Part shown: in pieces, positions 29,287 to 38,551 of the stretch
How positions within the stretch are numbered: position 1 is the stretch's first letter
Layout: each line of letters begins with the position of its first letter
Origin: Hyphomonadaceae bacterium
Lineage (GTDB): Bacteria > Pseudomonadota > Alphaproteobacteria > Caulobacterales > Aquidulcibacteraceae
Direction of reading: 5' to 3'
Length of the DNA: 64,000 nucleotides
Assembly (NCBI GenBank): GCA_016791425.1
Contig: JAEUMQ010000003.1
Span: 43,994-107,993, forward strand
Program-made: the position numbers and the translations under genes
Notes under the pieces: model-generated
Database searches by the model: none
Told to the model about the DNA's origin: nothing
The model's input: the letters and a program-made list of their open reading frames with translations, nothing else

Positions 29287-29460
29287 GTGCTCAAGATCGC
29301 GCTGGTTGTCTTGGCGTTCGCAATGCTGGGAGCGCCGCTGGTGGAGGCCGCGATGACGGCGCCGGCGCCGGAAGCGGCCGCTACATCCGTTCCGGCGTTG
29401 CGATCCCTAGAAGCTGGAGCGAGCTCTCCAATTGCCGAAGGGTCGCCGCCGCTAGGGTGA
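29287..29460 (+). CDS. Possible small secreted protein, 57 aa
   Basis: A GTG at 29287 follows GGGAGG at a good distance and opens a 57-codon frame. The product begins with a signal-peptide-like run ([21 protein letters not shown]) and continues with an Ala/Pro/Ser-rich tail. Its second half lies antisense to the last 80 bp of argS. I recognise no family. It could be chance, as GC-rich antisense frames are common here, but the ribosome site plus hydrophobic N-terminus make it worth recording. Confidence 0.3.
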   Translation: MLKIALVVLAFAMLGAPLVEAAMTAPAPEAAATSVPALRSLEAGASSPIAEGSPPLG

Positions 29461-31138
29461 GGCGCGAGGCGCGCGTGGCTTCGAAGCCGGCCTGCAGGAT
29501 CGGGCAATGGGTGTAGAAGCCGGAGAAGGTCTGGGCGAGCGTGAACGCGTGCTCGGCGAGGAAGTGCGGCGCGCGCTTCTCGTAGGCTTGAGCGAGCGCG
29601 GCGTCGAAGCCGTCGAGCGCAAGCGCAAGCGCCCGTTCAGATGCGTGCGACACCTCCACCGGCCCCGCGTCGGCGTCCTGTTCCTCGGCCTTGCGCAGGA
29701 TCGATTTGATCCGTACCGCCGCATAAAGCAGGTAGGGGCCGGTCTTGCCTTCGAAGCTCATGAAGCGGTCGAGATCGAAGACGTAGGACGTGGAGCGGAA
29801 GTTCGAGAGATCGGCGAACTTGAGCGCGGCGATCGCGACCTTGTGAGCGACGTCCTCGAATTCTTCGGGTGAAAAATCCGAGCCGATATCGGCGTCGCGC
29901 AGGCGCGCGCGGGCCTTCTCCTCGGCCATGCCGATGAGATCGTTGAGCTTCAGGACGCCGCCCGCGCGGGTCTTGAACGGCTTGCCGTCGGCGCCGTTCA
30001 TGGTGCCGAAGCCGATGTGCTCCAGGGCTTCGCGCCTGGCGTAGCCGGCGCGGTCGGCGGCGCGGAAGACCTGCTCGAAATGATCGGCCTGGCGCTGATC
30101 GACGACGTAGAGATAAAGATCGGGGGCAAGGTCGCGCGCGCGCTCCAGCACGGTGGCGAGATCGGTGGTGCCGTACATCGCCGAGCCTTCGGAGGAGACG
30201 ACGAGCAGCGGCGGCAGCTCGCGCTTATCGCCCTCGCGCGCGATGCGCATGATGAGGGCGCCTTCGTCGATCTCGACGAGGTTCTTCCGCTTCAGCTCCT
30301 CGACCATCGGCGTGATGAGCGGATCGACGTCGGCCTCGCCTTTCCAGAGATCGAAATCGACGCCGAGCGCGGCGAAGTCGCGCTTTTGCGCCTGCATCGA
30401 CACCTCGCGCATGGCCTTCCAGATCAGGCGATGCGTCGGCTCGCCCGACTGCAGAGCTGCGGTGGCTTTGCGCGCGCGGTCGCGGAATGCCTCGTCCTCG
30501 CGCGCCTTGGCGGCGGCGGCGGGATAGTTGGCTTCAAGATCCTCCAGCGTGAGGCTCGCCAGGCGGGCGTCGAGCTTCTTCCTATCGTCGAGACCGCCGA
30601 GCTCGTCTTCAAGCGAGATGATCATGAGGCCCATCTGGAAGCCCCAATCGCCGAAATGCGCGTCGCCCCAGACGGTGTCGCCGCGGAAGCGGAAGATGCG
30701 CTTCAGGCTCTCGCCGATGATCGAGGCGCGCAGATGCCCGACGTGCATCCCCTTGGCGACGTTGGGGCCGCCATAATCGACGATGACGCGGCGCGGGCTT
30801 TCCACCGTGCTTGCGCCGGCGCGCGGATCGTCGGCGATGGCTTGCGTGCGCGCAGACAGGGCGGCGTCGGCAATGCGGAAATTCAGGAAGCCGGGACCGG
30901 CGATGGAGGGCTTTTCGGCGATGTCGGTCGGCCAGGCGGCGGCGAGGTCGGCGGCGATCTCCTGCGGCTTGCGGCCCATCTGCTTGGCTGCGGCGAGCGC
31001 GGCGTTGGTTTGGAAATCGCCAAGATCTGGACGGTCGGTGCGCTGGACGACAATGTTGGCGGGGATCGACAGGCGCGCGACGACGTCCACGCCCTGCGCG
31101 GTCAGCTGGGAAGCCAAATCCTTCGTTTTCTCGCTCAT
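29381..31138 (-). CDS. argS: Arginine--tRNA ligase
   Basis: A class I synthetase of 585 residues charging tRNA-Arg. [22 protein letters not shown] is the HIGH-containing block. [19 protein letters not shown] replaces a canonical KMSKS, as in many ArgRS. The C-terminal anticodon domain ends [13 protein letters not shown] start at [12 protein letters not shown] (31138), as the frame up to 31195 adds no conserved sequence. Unlike many relatives, no SPOR-domain gene follows directly. Confidence 0.94.
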   Translation of the reverse strand: MSEKTKDLASQLTAQGVDVVARLSIPANIVVQRTDRPDLGDFQTNAALAAAKQMGRKPQEIAADLAAAWPTDIAEKPSIAGPGFLNFRIADAALSARTQAIADDPRAGASTVESPRRVIVDYGGPNVAKGMHVGHLRASIIGESLKRIFRFRGDTVWGDAHFGDWGFQMGLMIISLEDELGGLDDRKKLDARLASLTLEDLEANYPAAAAKAREDEAFRDRARKATAALQSGEPTHRLIWKAMREVSMQAQKRDFAALGVDFDLWKGEADVDPLITPMVEELKRKNLVEIDEGALIMRIAREGDKRELPPLLVVSSEGSAMYGTTDLATVLERARDLAPDLYLYVVDQRQADHFEQVFRAADRAGYARREALEHIGFGTMNGADGKPFKTRAGGVLKLNDLIGMAEEKARARLRDADIGSDFSPEEFEDVAHKVAIAALKFADLSNFRSTSYVFDLDRFMSFEGKTGPYLLYAAVRIKSILRKAEEQDADAGPVEVSHASERALALALDGFDAALAQAYEKRAPHFLAEHAFTLAQTFSGFYTHCPILQAGFEATRASRLTLAAATLRQLESSLQLLGIATPERM

Positions 31139-31287
31139 CGGTCGCGAAATACTCCCATCCCCGGTTTCGAGCGCAGCGAGAATTCCGGTGATCACGGGCC
31201 CCGGGGCGGCTCACGCCGCCATCCGGGGAACGGAACGAGATAGGTCGCGTCGGCGGAAAAGGGAAATCGGCGCCGTCAGCCCGGACG

Positions 31288-32001
31288 CTATTGCCCGCCC
31301 GTGCCGCCGGCGGCGTCGATGCGGAAGCGCTTGCCGGCGCGGTTGAAGGCCAGCTGCGCGGGCGTCAGGTCGAGGCCGACGAGGATCTCGAAATTCTCGC
31401 CGGAGAGATCGGCGTTGGCGCGCGGGATGGTGATGCGATCGATCTGCTCGGTGCGGGTGACCACCGCGCCGTCGCGCGGGAAATCCACATTGACGTCGAA
31501 ATACTGCTTCTCGATCGGCGCCACGCCGCGGCGTGTCACGGCCACCCAATAGCGATAGGTGCGCGAGCGGGCGTCCGCCGCGGGGCCGCGACCGAAGGCC
31601 ATGTCGATCTCGAGGTTCATGGTGATGGGGTTATCGTCCACGTAGCGGCAGAAGCCGCGCACGCCGCGCATCTCGCCGGTGTATTTGATGTTGGCGTAGC
31701 GCTCCTCGGCGCCATTGAACTCGACCATCCGCGAGGCGTCGTAGAGGACGCCCATGAGCGGGCATGGGCCAACGTTCGGGCGATTGTCGCCCATGCCGAA
31801 GAGGCCGCCGCCCTTGGCCTGCTGGGGATCGCGCTGCAGACGGCGCTCATCCTCCTTGGTGACCCGGCGGGCCTTGGTCTTGCTGCCGGGCGGGCCGTCG
31901 GGAATCTCGATGGTTCGGCTCGAGCCGCCGCAGGCCGACAGCCCCATCGGCAGGGCGATGACCGCCGCCATGGCGGCAATGATGGCAAGCTTGGTCCGCA
32001 T
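31288..32001 (-). CDS. Putative lipoprotein of unknown function
   Basis: The 237-residue product starts with a lipoprotein signal (ALPMGLSAC, lipid-modified Cys about residue 24). A basic linker follows, then a globular domain with the motif CPLMGVLYDASRMVEF and VRGFCRYVDDNPITMNLEIDMAFGRGP. The two cysteines in that domain could pair. I do not recognise a named family. It is divergent from ispH. The 149 bp behind it contains a GC-rich hairpin (GGCGGC-TCAC-GCCGCC near 31207) that could end transcription. Confidence 0.65.
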   Translation of the reverse strand: MRTKLAIIAAMAAVIALPMGLSACGGSSRTIEIPDGPPGSKTKARRVTKEDERRLQRDPQQAKGGGLFGMGDNRPNVGPCPLMGVLYDASRMVEFNGAEERYANIKYTGEMRGVRGFCRYVDDNPITMNLEIDMAFGRGPAADARSRTYRYWVAVTRRGVAPIEKQYFDVNVDFPRDGAVVTRTEQIDRITIPRANADLSGENFEILVGLDLTPAQLAFNRAGKRFRIDAAGGTGGQ

Positions 32002-32044
32002 TCGCCCCTCGCTATTTCCGCTGGCCCCGGCCCTCTATATGCGT

Positions 32045-32150
32045 CCCGGGACTGCGGTCCCGGGGGAGAAGGGGCAGCGGCGTGATAGTCTGCGCCGGCC
32101 GAACCGGCAACTTGAGCCGGCGCCATTCCACAGACGTGGAATTCGGCGGC
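32045..32150. other. Two hairpins in the divergent ispH upstream region
   Basis: CCCGGGAC-TGCG-GTCCCGGG at 32045-32064 and ATTCCAC-AGAC-GTGGAAT at 32125-32142 are perfect stems. The second extends outward with a GCCGGC/GGCGGC pairing. They lie between the divergent lipoprotein gene and ispH (start 32182), so they could be a structured leader or a repeat. No terminator T-run is present. Confidence 0.4.
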
Positions 32151-32181
32151 GGCGACCCACTGAAGAGGAAATTGGGGTCTT

Positions 32182-33150
32182 ATGACGGCGAAACCGCCCC
32201 TGAAACCACCCATGGCGGTCCTTTTGGCCAGCCCGCGCGGATTCTGCGCGGGGGTGGACCGGGCCATCCAGATCGTGGAGCGGGCGATTCGGAAGTGGGG
32301 GCCGCCGGTCTATGTCCGGCACGAGATCGTCCATAATCGCCACGTGGTGGCCCGGCTGGAGGCCATGGGTGCGGTGTTCGTGGAGGAGCTGCACGAATGC
32401 CCGAACGACCGGCCGGTGATCTTCTCGGCCCACGGGGTGCCCAAGGCGGTGCCGGCCGAGGCCGGGCGGCGGCAGATGATCTATGTCGACGCCACCTGCC
32501 CGCTCGTCTCCAAGGTGCATGTGGAGGCCGCCAAGCAGCATGCGGCGGGCAAGGAGATCGTGCTCATCGGGCATGCGGGGCATCCCGAAGTGATCGGGAC
32601 GATGGGGCAACTGCCGGAGGGCGCGATCTCGCTGGTGGAGACGGTCGCTGACGCGGAAGCGTTCGCGCCGCGCGATCCGGCCAATCTCGCGTTCGCCACC
32701 CAGACGACGCTCTCGGTCGATGACACCGCCGCCATCGTCGCGGTGCTGCACAGGCGGTTTCCGGAGATCGCGGCGCCCCACAAGGAGGACATCTGCTACG
32801 CCACGACCAACCGCCAGGAGGCGGTGCGGGCGCTAGCGAAGACCGCGGACCTGGTTCTGGTGATCGGCGCCCCGAACTCCTCCAATTCGGTGCGCCTGGT
32901 GGAGGTGGCGACGCGCGCGGGGGCGCCAGAGGCCAAGCTCATCGGCTCGGCGGCGGATCTTGACTGGGCGTGGTTGGAGGGCGTGCGGCGCGTGGGCGTG
33001 AGCGCGGGGGCCTCGGCGCCGGAAGATCTCGTGGAGGACCTCATCGCCACCCTGGCGGGACGTTTCGCTGTGGACGTGGAGGAAGTGCGCGTCACCGACG
33101 AGGACGTGGTGTTCAAGCTGCCGCGCATCCTCACGGAAGAAGTTGTCTAG
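32182..33150 (+). CDS. ispH: 4-hydroxy-3-methylbut-2-enyl diphosphate reductase
   Basis: The last step of the MEP isoprenoid pathway, a [4Fe-4S] enzyme of 322 residues. The cluster cysteines are in [24 protein letters not shown] and [26 protein letters not shown] and PNSSNSVRL are further signature segments. It heads the ispH-thrB-rnhA block conserved in many alphaproteobacteria. The start at 32182 is supported by GAGGAAA upstream. Confidence 0.96.
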   Translation: MTAKPPLKPPMAVLLASPRGFCAGVDRAIQIVERAIRKWGPPVYVRHEIVHNRHVVARLEAMGAVFVEELHECPNDRPVIFSAHGVPKAVPAEAGRRQMIYVDATCPLVSKVHVEAAKQHAAGKEIVLIGHAGHPEVIGTMGQLPEGAISLVETVADAEAFAPRDPANLAFATQTTLSVDDTAAIVAVLHRRFPEIAAPHKEDICYATTNRQEAVRALAKTADLVLVIGAPNSSNSVRLVEVATRAGAPEAKLIGSAADLDWAWLEGVRRVGVSAGASAPEDLVEDLIATLAGRFAVDVEEVRVTDEDVVFKLPRILTEEVV

Positions 33151-33210
33151 CGCCGGTTCACTGGACGAATCCCGCGCCGTCGTGTCGATTGGCCCAAAGA
33201 GCGGGAAAGC

Positions 33211-34164
33211 ATGGCCGTTTACACCGATCTCACGGACGAAGAGCTCGCGGAGCTGCTGCAGCGCTACGATCTGGGGCGGGCGCTGGCGTTCAAGGGCGTC
33301 GCGGAAGGCGTGGAGAATTCCAACTTCCTCCTGGAGACCGAGACCGGGCGCTATTTCCTCACCATCTATGAGAAGCGCGTGAAGCGGGAGGACCTGCCCT
33401 TCTTCATGGGCGTGATGGAGGCGCTCGGCGCGGCGAGCTTCCCTGCCCCGCGCCCCGTGCACCTCAAGGACGGCGGGTTTCTCACGGAGGTGCGCGGCAA
33501 AGCCTGCGCGATCGTGAGCTTCCTCACCGGCGTTTCGCCCTTTCGTCCGAACCCGGCGCAATGCCGCGCGATCGGGACGACGCTGGCGGCGATGCATGGC
33601 GCACTCGACGGCTTTCCGATGGAGCGGAAGAACGCGCTTGGCCCCTCTTCCTGGCCGGGCCTGGTGACGCCGCGCCTCGAAGAAGCGGAGAAGCTGCAGC
33701 TGGGACTGGCCGCGCTGGTTGAGGCCGACCTGAAAGAGCTTCAGGATTGGCCGAGCGGATTGCCGGAAGGCGCGATCCACGCCGATCTCTTTCCCGACAA
33801 CGCGCTCTTTCTCGGCGACGAGGTAACGGGCGTTATCGATTTCTATTTCGCCTGCACGGATGCGCGCGCGTACGACATCGCGGTGTGCCTCAATGCGTGG
33901 TGCTTCGAAGGACGGGAATACAATCTCACGAAAGGGCGCGCGCTGATCGGCGCATATGAACGCGCGCGACCGCTGTCGGCGGCGGAGCGCGAGGCGATTC
34001 CCCTGCTCGCGCGCGGCGCGGCGATGCGCTTCTTCGCGACAAGGCTCTGGGATTGGGCCGCGACGCCGGCGGGCGCGCTGGTGCGCCCGAAGGATCCGCG
34101 CGAATACGCCGACAAGCTTGCGTTCCACCGGCGCGCGACGCGCGCATCGGATTACGGGGCGTAA
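33211..34164 (+). CDS. thrB: Homoserine kinase (choline-kinase-like type)
   Basis: Phosphorylates homoserine for threonine synthesis. The 317-residue product is the aminoglycoside-phosphotransferase-fold type found in alphaproteobacteria, not the GHMP type. VAEGVENSNFLLET near the N-terminus, AIHADLFPDNALFLGDEV (the HxD...N catalytic loop, about residues 190-207) and VIDFYFACTDARAYDIAV show this. The partner threonine synthase, thrC, is at 46 kb. Confidence 0.93.
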   Translation: MAVYTDLTDEELAELLQRYDLGRALAFKGVAEGVENSNFLLETETGRYFLTIYEKRVKREDLPFFMGVMEALGAASFPAPRPVHLKDGGFLTEVRGKACAIVSFLTGVSPFRPNPAQCRAIGTTLAAMHGALDGFPMERKNALGPSSWPGLVTPRLEEAEKLQLGLAALVEADLKELQDWPSGLPEGAIHADLFPDNALFLGDEVTGVIDFYFACTDARAYDIAVCLNAWCFEGREYNLTKGRALIGAYERARPLSAAEREAIPLLARGAAMRFFATRLWDWAATPAGALVRPKDPREYADKLAFHRRATRASDYGA

Positions 34165-34248
34165 TCGCGTTCGGTTGGCTGTGTCCCTGACGCCGCACCA
34201 GGCTAATTCGTTCTCGACAGAGGCGCTCAAGCGCTTCACCGTTTTGTC

Positions 34249-34692
34249 ATGGCCAAGCCCATCGACATCTGGACGGACGGCGCGTGCAGCGGCAATCCCG
34301 GCCCCGGCGGCTGGGGCGCCGTGCTGATCTGGGGCGATACGGAGAAGGAACTCTCCGGCGGCGAACCTGCAACCACCAACAACCGCATGGAGCTGATGGG
34401 CGCGATCGCGGCGCTCGAGGCCCTGAAGCGGCCGAGCGAAGTGCGGCTGCACACCGACAGCCAGTACGTGAAGAACGGCATCACGCAATGGATGAAGCGG
34501 TGGAAGGCGAACGGCTGGAAGACCGCCGACAAGAAGCCGGTCGCGAACGCCGATCTCTGGGCGCGGCTGGAAGCGGCCGAGGCGCCGCACCAGGTCACCT
34601 GGAAATGGGTGAAGGGGCACGCGGACGACGAGAACAACAACCGCGCCGATGCGCTCGCGCGCGCGGCGATCAAGGCGATGCGCGGCGCTTGA
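34249..34692 (+). CDS. rnhA: Ribonuclease HI
   Basis: Cuts the RNA strand of RNA-DNA hybrids. The 147-residue protein has the full active site at the same positions as the E. coli enzyme: D10 ([17 protein letters not shown]), E48 (NNRMELMGA), D70 (LHTDSQYV), H124 (VKGHADD) and D134 (NRADALA). It is the third gene of the ispH block and complements rnhB at 12 kb. Confidence 0.96.
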   Translation: MAKPIDIWTDGACSGNPGPGGWGAVLIWGDTEKELSGGEPATTNNRMELMGAIAALEALKRPSEVRLHTDSQYVKNGITQWMKRWKANGWKTADKKPVANADLWARLEAAEAPHQVTWKWVKGHADDENNNRADALARAAIKAMRGA

Positions 34693-34724
34693 CGCTTGCG
34701 GCGCAAGAAGCGCAGGCTTTGCGG

Positions 34725-35186
34725 ATGCGGATCTTCGCCTTTCTTCTCATGCTGCTGTGGCCGCTGCCGGCGTCGGCGCAGGGCCTCAGCGATCTGGCTT
34801 GGATGAAGGGCTGCTGGCGCTTCGAGCGCGCGGGCGAGACCGTCACCGAGTCATGGACGGCGCCGAGCAGCGCGCCGGTGATGCTCGGATACGGAACCTC
34901 CGAGCGCGGCGGCCAGCTCGTGTGGTGGGAGCAGACGCGCATCGTGAGCGACGGCGAAGGCGTCGCGTTTGTCGCAATGCCGATGGGGCGCGCGGCGACG
35001 CGGTTCGCGATGATCGAAAGCGGCCACCAGCGCGTCGTCTTCGCCAACCCGGCGCACGATTTCCCACAGCGCATCGCCTATGCGCGCGACGGCAACCGAT
35101 TGAATGCGACAACGTCCGGCGAGAACGCGGCAGACGAGACCTATCCCTTCCGGCGCATTCGCTGCCCGTCGGAGCTGCGTCCATGA
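34725..35186 (+). CDS. DUF6265-like secreted protein
   Basis: 153 residues with a signal peptide (MRIFAFLLMLLWPLPASAQ) and then LAWMKGCWRFERAGETVTESWTAP, APVMLGYGTSERGGQLVWWE and VFANPAHDFPQRIAYARDG. This series matches small secreted proteins listed as DUF6265, which have no known function. I chose the ATG at 34725 because it begins the signal peptide. Its stop overlaps the next start by 4 bp (ATGA), so the two are translated together. Confidence 0.75.
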   Translation: MRIFAFLLMLLWPLPASAQGLSDLAWMKGCWRFERAGETVTESWTAPSSAPVMLGYGTSERGGQLVWWEQTRIVSDGEGVAFVAMPMGRAATRFAMIESGHQRVVFANPAHDFPQRIAYARDGNRLNATTSGENAADETYPFRRIRCPSELRP

Positions 35187-36343
35187 GCACACGTCCAAGC
35201 GCATGCACACGCCGAAGCGTCCTGGCCGCGCTGGCGGCCGCGCCGTTCGCCTCGTCGTGCACCTTCGGCGCGCTGCCTGATCCGGTCGCGGCGTGGCGCA
35301 GTCCGGGCGCGGGCGAAACCGACCTCAGGCGCTTCGCGCTCGCGCATGCGATCCTGGCGCCCAATCCGCACAACAGGCAGCCCTGGCTCGTCGCCTTCGA
35401 GGGCGACGACGCCTTCACGCTGCACGCCGATACCGAGCGGCTGCTGCCCGAGACCGATCCGTTCGACCGCCAGATCGTGGTGGGCTGCGGCGCGTTCCTG
35501 GAACTGCTCGACCTTGCGGCCGGATCAAAGGGCAAGAAGCTCGCGATCACGCTGTGGCCGGAAGGCGAGCCGCAGCCGCGCCTGGATCAGAAGCCGGTCG
35601 CGCACGTGCGCGTCACGAGCGAGCCGGCCACGCTCGATCCGCTCTTCGCGCACATCCTGGCGCGACGCACAGACCGCAACGCGTTCCTCGACCGCGCCGT
35701 GACGGACGAGGATCTCGCGGCGATCGCGGCGGCGGCCGTTCCAATGGGGGAGAGCAAGCTCGTCGTCCGCGCGGCAAATTCCGGCGAGCTCCGGGACAAG
35801 CTGCGGGCCCTCTCCTGGAACGCGTTCGACAAGGAATGCCGCACGCCGCGCGCGCACGGCGAGACGGTGCGGCTCACGCGCATCGGCCGCGTGGAGATCG
35901 CGCACGAACGGGACGGCATTGCGCTTTCCGGCCCGGTGATCGAAACGGCGCACGCGCTCGGACTGTTCAACCAGCGCACGTTCGCGGATGTCGATCATCC
36001 GTTCACGCGCCAAGGGCTCGATGCGATCCGCCCGGTCGCGCTCGATGCGCCCGCGCACATGTGGATCACGAGCGCCGACAATACGCGTTCGACGCAGATC
36101 GCGGCCGGGCGCGCCTATGCAAGGCTTAATCTCGCCGCGACGAGCCGGTCGCTTGCGATGCAGCCCTGGAGCCAGGCGCTGCAGGAATATCCCGAGATGG
36201 CGGCGCTGCATGCTGAGGCCGAACAGCTGATGGGCGCCCCGGGAGACACGCGCGTGCAGATGTTCGTGCGCGTCGGCTATCCTGAAGCGCCGGTCCCGCC
36301 GGCGCCGCGTCGCGGCGTGCACGCGCTTTTCGAGTCTGCTTAG
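35183..36343 (+). CDS. Acg-like FMN-binding nitroreductase-fold protein, exported
   Basis: 386 residues. The N-terminus (CTRRSVLAALAAAPFASSC) has a twin-arginine-like start and a possible lipobox, so it is probably exported folded. The rest resembles the Acg family of nitroreductase-fold proteins: LAHAILAPNPHNRQPWLV, HADTERLLPETDPFDRQ, ARRTDRNAFLDRAV and SLAMQPWSQALQEYPEM. Family members bind FMN but often lack reductase activity and may store the cofactor. It is coupled to the DUF6265-like gene upstream. Confidence 0.8.
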   Translation: MSTRPSACTRRSVLAALAAAPFASSCTFGALPDPVAAWRSPGAGETDLRRFALAHAILAPNPHNRQPWLVAFEGDDAFTLHADTERLLPETDPFDRQIVVGCGAFLELLDLAAGSKGKKLAITLWPEGEPQPRLDQKPVAHVRVTSEPATLDPLFAHILARRTDRNAFLDRAVTDEDLAAIAAAAVPMGESKLVVRAANSGELRDKLRALSWNAFDKECRTPRAHGETVRLTRIGRVEIAHERDGIALSGPVIETAHALGLFNQRTFADVDHPFTRQGLDAIRPVALDAPAHMWITSADNTRSTQIAAGRAYARLNLAATSRSLAMQPWSQALQEYPEMAALHAEAEQLMGAPGDTRVQMFVRVGYPEAPVPPAPRRGVHALFESA

Positions 36344-36428
36344 CGCCGACCCGCCATATTGTCGCCATCTACGGTTGTGATCGATACGGCGCGGGGACGG
36401 TTTGCGTCGCCGTGCAAAGGGGAATGTG

Positions 36429-36704
36429 ATGTCGAGCAAGGACATGGACCACATCATCCGACACGGCGTTCCACATCTGGCGAAGGACGTCATGAAGCAC
36501 GGCGCACCCGCGTTCCAGCAGGCCATCCAGAGCGGCGCGGGCGTCGGCACGGCGCTGGTCGCCGGCACGACAGCCGGCGTCGTTGGAACCGGCGCGGCCG
36601 CGGTCGGCGCAGTTGTGACGGTCGCCACAGTCGGCGCAGCAGTCGCCGCAGTCGCCGGCGTCGGCTACGGAGCTTACAAGCTCTACAAGTGGATCACCGA
36701 CTGA
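36429..36704 (+). CDS. Small Gly/Ala-zipper membrane protein
   Basis: The 91-residue product starts after AAAGGGGA. The first 35 residues are polar with several His and Lys residues (MDHIIRHGVPHLAKDVMKHG). They are followed by about 45 residues made almost only of Ala, Gly, Val and Thr, then YGAYKLYKWITD. Such glycine-zipper hairpins insert into membranes. I recognise no family. A holin-like, toxin-like or membrane-stress role is possible but unproven. It stands alone between the Acg-like gene and a convergent NfeD gene. Confidence 0.6.
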   Translation: MSSKDMDHIIRHGVPHLAKDVMKHGAPAFQQAIQSGAGVGTALVAGTTAGVVGTGAAAVGAVVTVATVGAAVAAVAGVGYGAYKLYKWITD

Positions 36705-36794
36705 ACACGACGGCCGCGTTGAGCGCGCAGCATTCACCTGCTGTCATGTGAACTGCGCGCTCCTAGCGGCGCGGCGCCAGAAGTCGCTCGCCGT

Positions 36795-37259
36795 TTAGCT
36801 TGCCTTCTTGACGACGAGCGTGGGGCCGTCGGCGGAGACGACTTCCACGCTCTCGCCGGCGCCGATCGCGTCGGCGCTTTCGGCGCGCCATTCGGTATCG
36901 CCCAAGCGCACGCGGCCCATGCCGTTGACGAAGGCGACCGTGGCGGCGCCGCGGGCGCCCTGCAATTGCGCGGCGCGTTCATTGAGATGGACGTTGGCTG
37001 TCGCGGGCGCGAGCCAGCGGCCGCGCACATAGCGCGCGCCGATCGCCGTCAGCGCCAAGGTGAGCGCCGCGAAGAGCCCCACCTGCGCGCCGCCGCCGAC
37101 GTCGAAGCGCCAGGCGACCAGCGCGGTGACGCCCGCGGCCACCGCCGGCCACAAGAGGAAGGTCGTGCCGGTGCTGATCTCGCCGACCAGCAAGGCCAGG
37201 CCGACCGCGGCCCAGTGCCAGGGCTCGAGCGTGTTCACCAAAGCAGTCAGAAACTCCAT
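36795..37259 (-). CDS. NfeD family membrane protein
   Basis: 154 residues with an N-terminal membrane region (three to four helices, from WHWAAVGLALLVGEISTGTTFLLWPAVAAG) and a C-terminal OB-fold domain (ARGAATVAFVNGMGRVRLGDTEWRAES...). This is the short NfeD type. NfeD proteins usually act with SPFH-domain proteins in membrane microdomains. An SPFH gene is found 1.6 kb away at 38856-39803, on the same strand but separated by the sigma-factor locus. Confidence 0.87.
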   Translation of the reverse strand: MEFLTALVNTLEPWHWAAVGLALLVGEISTGTTFLLWPAVAAGVTALVAWRFDVGGGAQVGLFAALTLALTAIGARYVRGRWLAPATANVHLNERAAQLQGARGAATVAFVNGMGRVRLGDTEWRAESADAIGAGESVEVVSADGPTLVVKKAS

Positions 37260-37378
37260 ATCTCACCGCCCTTCGCGATTCATATGGCCCGCCTCGGCGG
37301 CTCGCGCAATTCTCCGCATCCCCCCGCGCATCCGATCGGGCGTGCGGCGGCCACTCACGAGAAATCAAGGAGGTTCTC

Positions 37379-37630
37379 ATGAAGTTGGGCCGTTTCGCAG
37401 GCGGGGTCGTCCTGGCGCTGACCGGTGCGGTGGCGGCGGGCGCGTGGAGCGCGCTTGCGATCGCGTATTTCCTCTTCGAGCCGGGCATCGCGCTCTGGAC
37501 CACCCTCGTCACCATTGCGGCCTTCGCCACGGAGGGCTTTCTCTGGGTGTGCGCGGGCGTGCTGGGCTGGACCGTGTTCAGCGGCCGGCGGCGCATCCTG
37601 GCGCAGCTTAAGCGACGCCTGTTCGGCTAA
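37379..37630 (+). CDS. Small two-helix membrane protein
   Basis: 83 residues, with GGAGG 5 nt before the ATG. Two hydrophobic stretches (about 8-32 and 37-67) are followed by a basic tail (RRRILAQLKRRLFG). No family recognised. It is the first of four closely packed genes ending with an ECF sigma factor and another small membrane protein, so it may be part of that signalling unit. Confidence 0.65.
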   Translation: MKLGRFAGGVVLALTGAVAAGAWSALAIAYFLFEPGIALWTTLVTIAAFATEGFLWVCAGVLGWTVFSGRRRILAQLKRRLFG

Positions 37631-37641
37631 GGAGACCAAAG

Positions 37642-38031
37642 ATGGAGAATTGGCAGGCCGCGCTCGTCGTCTTCGGCGCCGTGACGCTTGGGATGATCGG
37701 CCAGGGCTGGGCCTCGCTGCTCGAGCACCAGAAGCGGCGCCAGATGCTCGACCTGATCAAGACCTATGTCCAGGCCGGCAAGGATCCGCCCGGCGCGCTC
37801 TTCGCGCAGCTGGAGGACGGCGCGCGCAAGAAGGCGCCGTGGAACGAGGCGATCCTGTTCGCGGCGCTCGCGTTCGGCTTCTGGCTCGCCTTCGCACAGG
37901 CCGAAGACGCCAAACGCGCGGCCTATCTGGTGATCGCAGTCACGATGACCGCGACTTCGGCGGCGTGCTTGGGGCTTGCGTTGCTGCGTCGCGGGGGCGA
38001 CGCGAAGATCCGCGACGATGACGCCGGATGA
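37642..38031 (+). CDS. Membrane protein, possibly DUF6249-type
   Basis: 129 residues with a membrane helix at the N-terminus (about 8-24), a soluble stretch (HQKRRQMLDLIKTYVQAGKDPP) and two helices near the C-terminus (about 72-90 and 93-113). The helix-soluble-helix arrangement and the QAGKDPP segment resemble small proteins coded beside ECF sigma factors. The DUF6249 label is tentative. Its last 14 bp overlap the sigma factor gene, indicating coupling. Confidence 0.6.
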   Translation: MENWQAALVVFGAVTLGMIGQGWASLLEHQKRRQMLDLIKTYVQAGKDPPGALFAQLEDGARKKAPWNEAILFAALAFGFWLAFAQAEDAKRAAYLVIAVTMTATSAACLGLALLRRGGDAKIRDDDAG

Positions 38032-38551
38032 AGAGGCGCGGCTCATCGCTTCGGCGCGCCGCGGCGACGCCCGCGCCTTCGCCGCGCTCATCGACGCCAA
38101 CCAGCAGGCCGTGCGCGGCTTCCTCAGGCGCTATTGCGGGCATTGGGCGGAAGCGGACGATCTGGCGCAGGAGGCGTTCGTGACGGCGTGGCGCAGGCTG
38201 GATCGCTACGAGGGGCGCGCGCGGTTCCGGACCTGGGTGTCGGGCATCGGCTACCGGATTTCCCGCGATGCGCGGCGGGCAAGACTGCGCGCGGATGCGC
38301 GCGACGCGGCCTGGAGCAAGGAGCAGGAGAGCCTGTCCGACGGCGCGGCCGCAGCCGACGACGCGATCGCGGTGGCCGATGCGATGGCGACGTTGCCTGA
38401 GGATCAGCGCGCGTGCGTGGCGCTCTGCCTCGGGGAGGGATTTTCTCACGCGGAGGCGGCCGACGCATTGGGGTTGCCGCTCGGGACGGTGAAATCGCAT
38501 GTGCTGCGCGGACGGGAGAAGCTGCTGCGCGCGCTCGGAGGGGAGACATGA
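38018..38551 (+). CDS. ECF-type RNA polymerase sigma factor
   Basis: 177 residues. Region 2 is ADDLAQEAFVTAWRRLDRYEG and RFRTWVSGIGYRISRD. Region 4 is LPEDQRACVALCLGEGFSHAEAADALGLPLGTVKSHVLRGREKL. There is no region 3, as expected for group 4 factors. I start at MTPDEEARL (38018), inside the preceding gene. No zinc-binding anti-sigma domain is present in the neighbours, so control probably runs through the small membrane proteins on either side. Confidence 0.9.
   Translation: MTPDEEARLIASARRGDARAFAALIDANQQAVRGFLRRYCGHWAEADDLAQEAFVTAWRRLDRYEGRARFRTWVSGIGYRISRDARRARLRADARDAAWSKEQESLSDGAAAADDAIAVADAMATLPEDQRACVALCLGEGFSHAEAADALGLPLGTVKSHVLRGREKLLRALGGET

Noticed and set aside
31196..31240. Promoter or riboswitch before argS
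   Set aside because: The GC-rich hairpin here is better placed as the end of the lipoprotein gene; no known RNA motif is seen.
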